Positions 62,880 through 64,000 of a stretch of DNA of 64,000 bases are shown in pieces. Position 1 is the first letter of the stretch. Each line of letters starts with the position of its first letter. A program made the position numbers and the translations under genes. Location: positions 1 to 64,000 of the forward strand of contig JAFABI010000051.1 in the NCBI GenBank assembly GCA_023426125.1. Direction: 5' to 3'. This DNA comes from Bacillota bacterium. Its GTDB lineage: Bacteria; Bacillota; Clostridia; Acetivibrionales; DTU013. Below the pieces are notes generated by a model. The model was not told the DNA's origin. It saw nothing but the letters and a program-made list of their open reading frames with translations, and did no database searches.

Positions 62880-63851
62880 TCATGCAGTAACCGGATTGCT
62901 TTTGCCCAGGCTGCGTTTACACAGTTCCATACAATATCCGCAATCCTCGCATAGCTTGCTGCAATTTATTTTGTGGGCATACAGCCCGTCAAGCGAAATG
63001 TTCGGGATATTGAAATGCCTGCTCAGGCTGGAATCAAAAAGCGACACATAGTTCCCTTCATATTGTCCGCGGGAGTATGCTTTTATCCTTGAAAGCAGAT
63101 CCTCGATGGGGACCATCCGTCCTACGATTTTGAAATCGTGCGTAATATCAAAATAATTGATCAAATCTTCAGGCCTGATGGAATTGTTTGTAAGCAGTAA
63201 ATACGGCCGGGATAAAAACAAGGCCTTGCAGTTGAAATGGTAATCAAGCTCTTCATTGGAATGTGCATAGTGATTGTGATGAAACCTCCTCCACGGACAG
63301 TCTCCCAGGCAATGCTCATTTACCATGATTCTTATCTTTGCTCTTTTCAAATTGCTTTTCATCCGCCGTAAAGCTTCCATTTCATAGTTTACATTCATGG
63401 ACGGTATGATGATATCCGCCCCGATGTCTTCATAATATGCTGCAGCTCTGGCGGTAGCAATTTCACATATGGTGGAGGCAACCAGCTTCATCCCCGTTTT
63501 TTCCTTTACCAGCTTCATCAGGAACGGGTGGCTTGCAATCACATAGTCCACCCCGCAGTCCTCCAGCTCCGACAGATACTCCCTGATGCCATCCCACCAA
63601 CCGGTATTGGATTTGGGTTGAAGGCCGCAGGGGGCATTCAGGGCAATTTCGCATAGCACACCTCGATCGTGGGAAAGCCCCACACATTTTCGCAGCGTGT
63701 CAAGCTCCTGCAGATAATCGGGCCTGCCTCCTGAAATCTTCCCCGCAAGTCCGCCGGTATAAACGCTTGCTATATTCTCCGAACAATCCAGTATCCTTTT
63801 CAGATTTTCAATATTTGCCGTATACCCTACGGATAGCGCTATCCTCTCCAA
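62880..63851 (-). CDS. Peptidase U32-family-like iron-sulfur protein
   Basis: A ~323-aa protein resembling the U32 family (TIM-barrel part with ALNAPCG, VDYVIASHPFLMKLV, IIPSMNVNYEMEALRRM, MVNEHCLGDCPWRRF). Cysteines in the C-terminal segment CSKLCEDCGYCMELC suggest one or two Fe-S clusters. Several U32 members are not peptidases but hydroxylase or RNA-modifying partners, so it may take part in substrate hydroxylation or another redox step. The start is a TTG at 63851, 5 bases after GGAGGAGG. It overlaps the preceding hydrolase gene by 44 bases. Confidence 0.8.
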   Translation of the reverse strand: MERIALSVGYTANIENLKRILDCSENIASVYTGGLAGKISGGRPDYLQELDTLRKCVGLSHDRGVLCEIALNAPCGLQPKSNTGWWDGIREYLSELEDCGVDYVIASHPFLMKLVKEKTGMKLVASTICEIATARAAAYYEDIGADIIIPSMNVNYEMEALRRMKSNLKRAKIRIMVNEHCLGDCPWRRFHHNHYAHSNEELDYHFNCKALFLSRPYLLLTNNSIRPEDLINYFDITHDFKIVGRMVPIEDLLSRIKAYSRGQYEGNYVSLFDSSLSRHFNIPNISLDGLYAHKINCSKLCEDCGYCMELCKRSLGKSNPVTA

Positions 63852-64000
63852 AATGGCCTCCTCCTTTTTTCAGCACCTGAGCTCCGGACCGGTTCTGCCG
63901 GATCAGGAATCTCTCCAGGATGGGATTCACCTTTTCATAATCCTCCCACAAGCACCAATGGGTCGCATGCTCCAGAAAGACATATTCGCAATTCCTGATT
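63808..64000 (-). CDS. Alpha/beta hydrolase, C-terminal end (runs off the window)
   Basis: Only the last ~63 codons are in the window. The segment ATHWCLWEDYEKVNPILERFL resembles the C-terminal catalytic-His region of alpha/beta hydrolases. The frame continues through the ribosome site of the U32-like gene and stops at 63808-63810, giving a 44-base overlap. The 5' part lies right of the window. Class and substrate cannot be judged from this fragment. Confidence 0.6.
   Translation of the reverse strand, partial: IRNCEYVFLEHATHWCLWEDYEKVNPILERFLIRQNRSGAQVLKKGGGHFGEDSAIRRVYGKY

Overview
The window reads as chromosomal DNA of an anaerobic, saccharolytic Firmicute of the class Clostridia. This rests on strong GGAGG ribosome binding sites with frequent GTG/TTG starts, consensus TTGACA/TATAAT promoters, LplA/LplB/YtcP-type sugar importers run by YesM/YesN-type two-component systems, SdaAB/SdaAA iron-sulfur serine dehydratase, a DUF1540 protein and GH127/GH4 glycosidases. 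I see no tRNA, rRNA, CRISPR array, prophage or transposase. The organism cannot be named more closely from sequence reading alone.

Layout. 0.3-5 kb: a GGDEF plus HD-GYP cyclic-di-GMP protein, a small DUF1540 protein and a TGS-uridine-kinase-like nucleoside kinase. 5-12 kb: a BlaI/BlaR1-type regulator pair with a promoter bearing two operators, release factor 3, and a large uncharacterised protein with a cyclic-nucleotide-binding domain. 12-18 kb: cobalt ECF transporter genes (a CbiM-CbiN fusion and CbiQ, no CbiO) behind an attenuator-like leader, a PilZ protein and an OmpR/VanS-type two-component system. 18-27 kb: an AraC regulator with a GH4 glycosidase, a Phd-Uma2 fusion protein, a divergent sugar oxidoreductase/isomerase module and serine dehydratase. 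27-34 kb: a MalFG-type importer, a QueG-like iron-sulfur protein and a GH127 beta-L-arabinofuranosidase.

34-51 kb is a duplicated regulatory/transport region. Two SBP-LplB-YtcP operons and two YesM/YesN histidine kinase/AraC-type response regulator pairs are interleaved. The intergenic DNA at 37.8-37.9 kb still carries a decayed copy of the promoter and 5' end of a histidine kinase gene, so the present layout seems to come from duplication followed by deletion. None of the three importers in the window has its own ATPase, so a shared MsmX-type ATPase elsewhere is likely.

51-64 kb is the least conventional part. An AraC regulator and an ABC-2 exporter (ATPase plus two permeases) lie next to a co-directed group: a chorismate mutase-DAHP synthase fusion, a B12-binding radical SAM protein, a 924-residue protein with a hydrolase-like core whose nucleophile elbow carries cysteine, an acyl-CoA dehydrogenase homologue beside a free acyl carrier protein, a U32-family protein and the end of an alpha/beta hydrolase. 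I read it as a possible small biosynthetic cluster of unknown product, perhaps with a chorismate-derived or carrier-bound intermediate. It runs past the right edge of the window.

Dispersed non-coding repeats are frequent: a 97-bp ATTGCGAG palindrome (2 copies), a ~77-bp element with TGTAGGGGC/GCCCCTACA ends (3 full, 2 half copies), a TTTAGGAGCACTGA element in two leaders, and a shared ~70-bp promoter block upstream of two unrelated genes.
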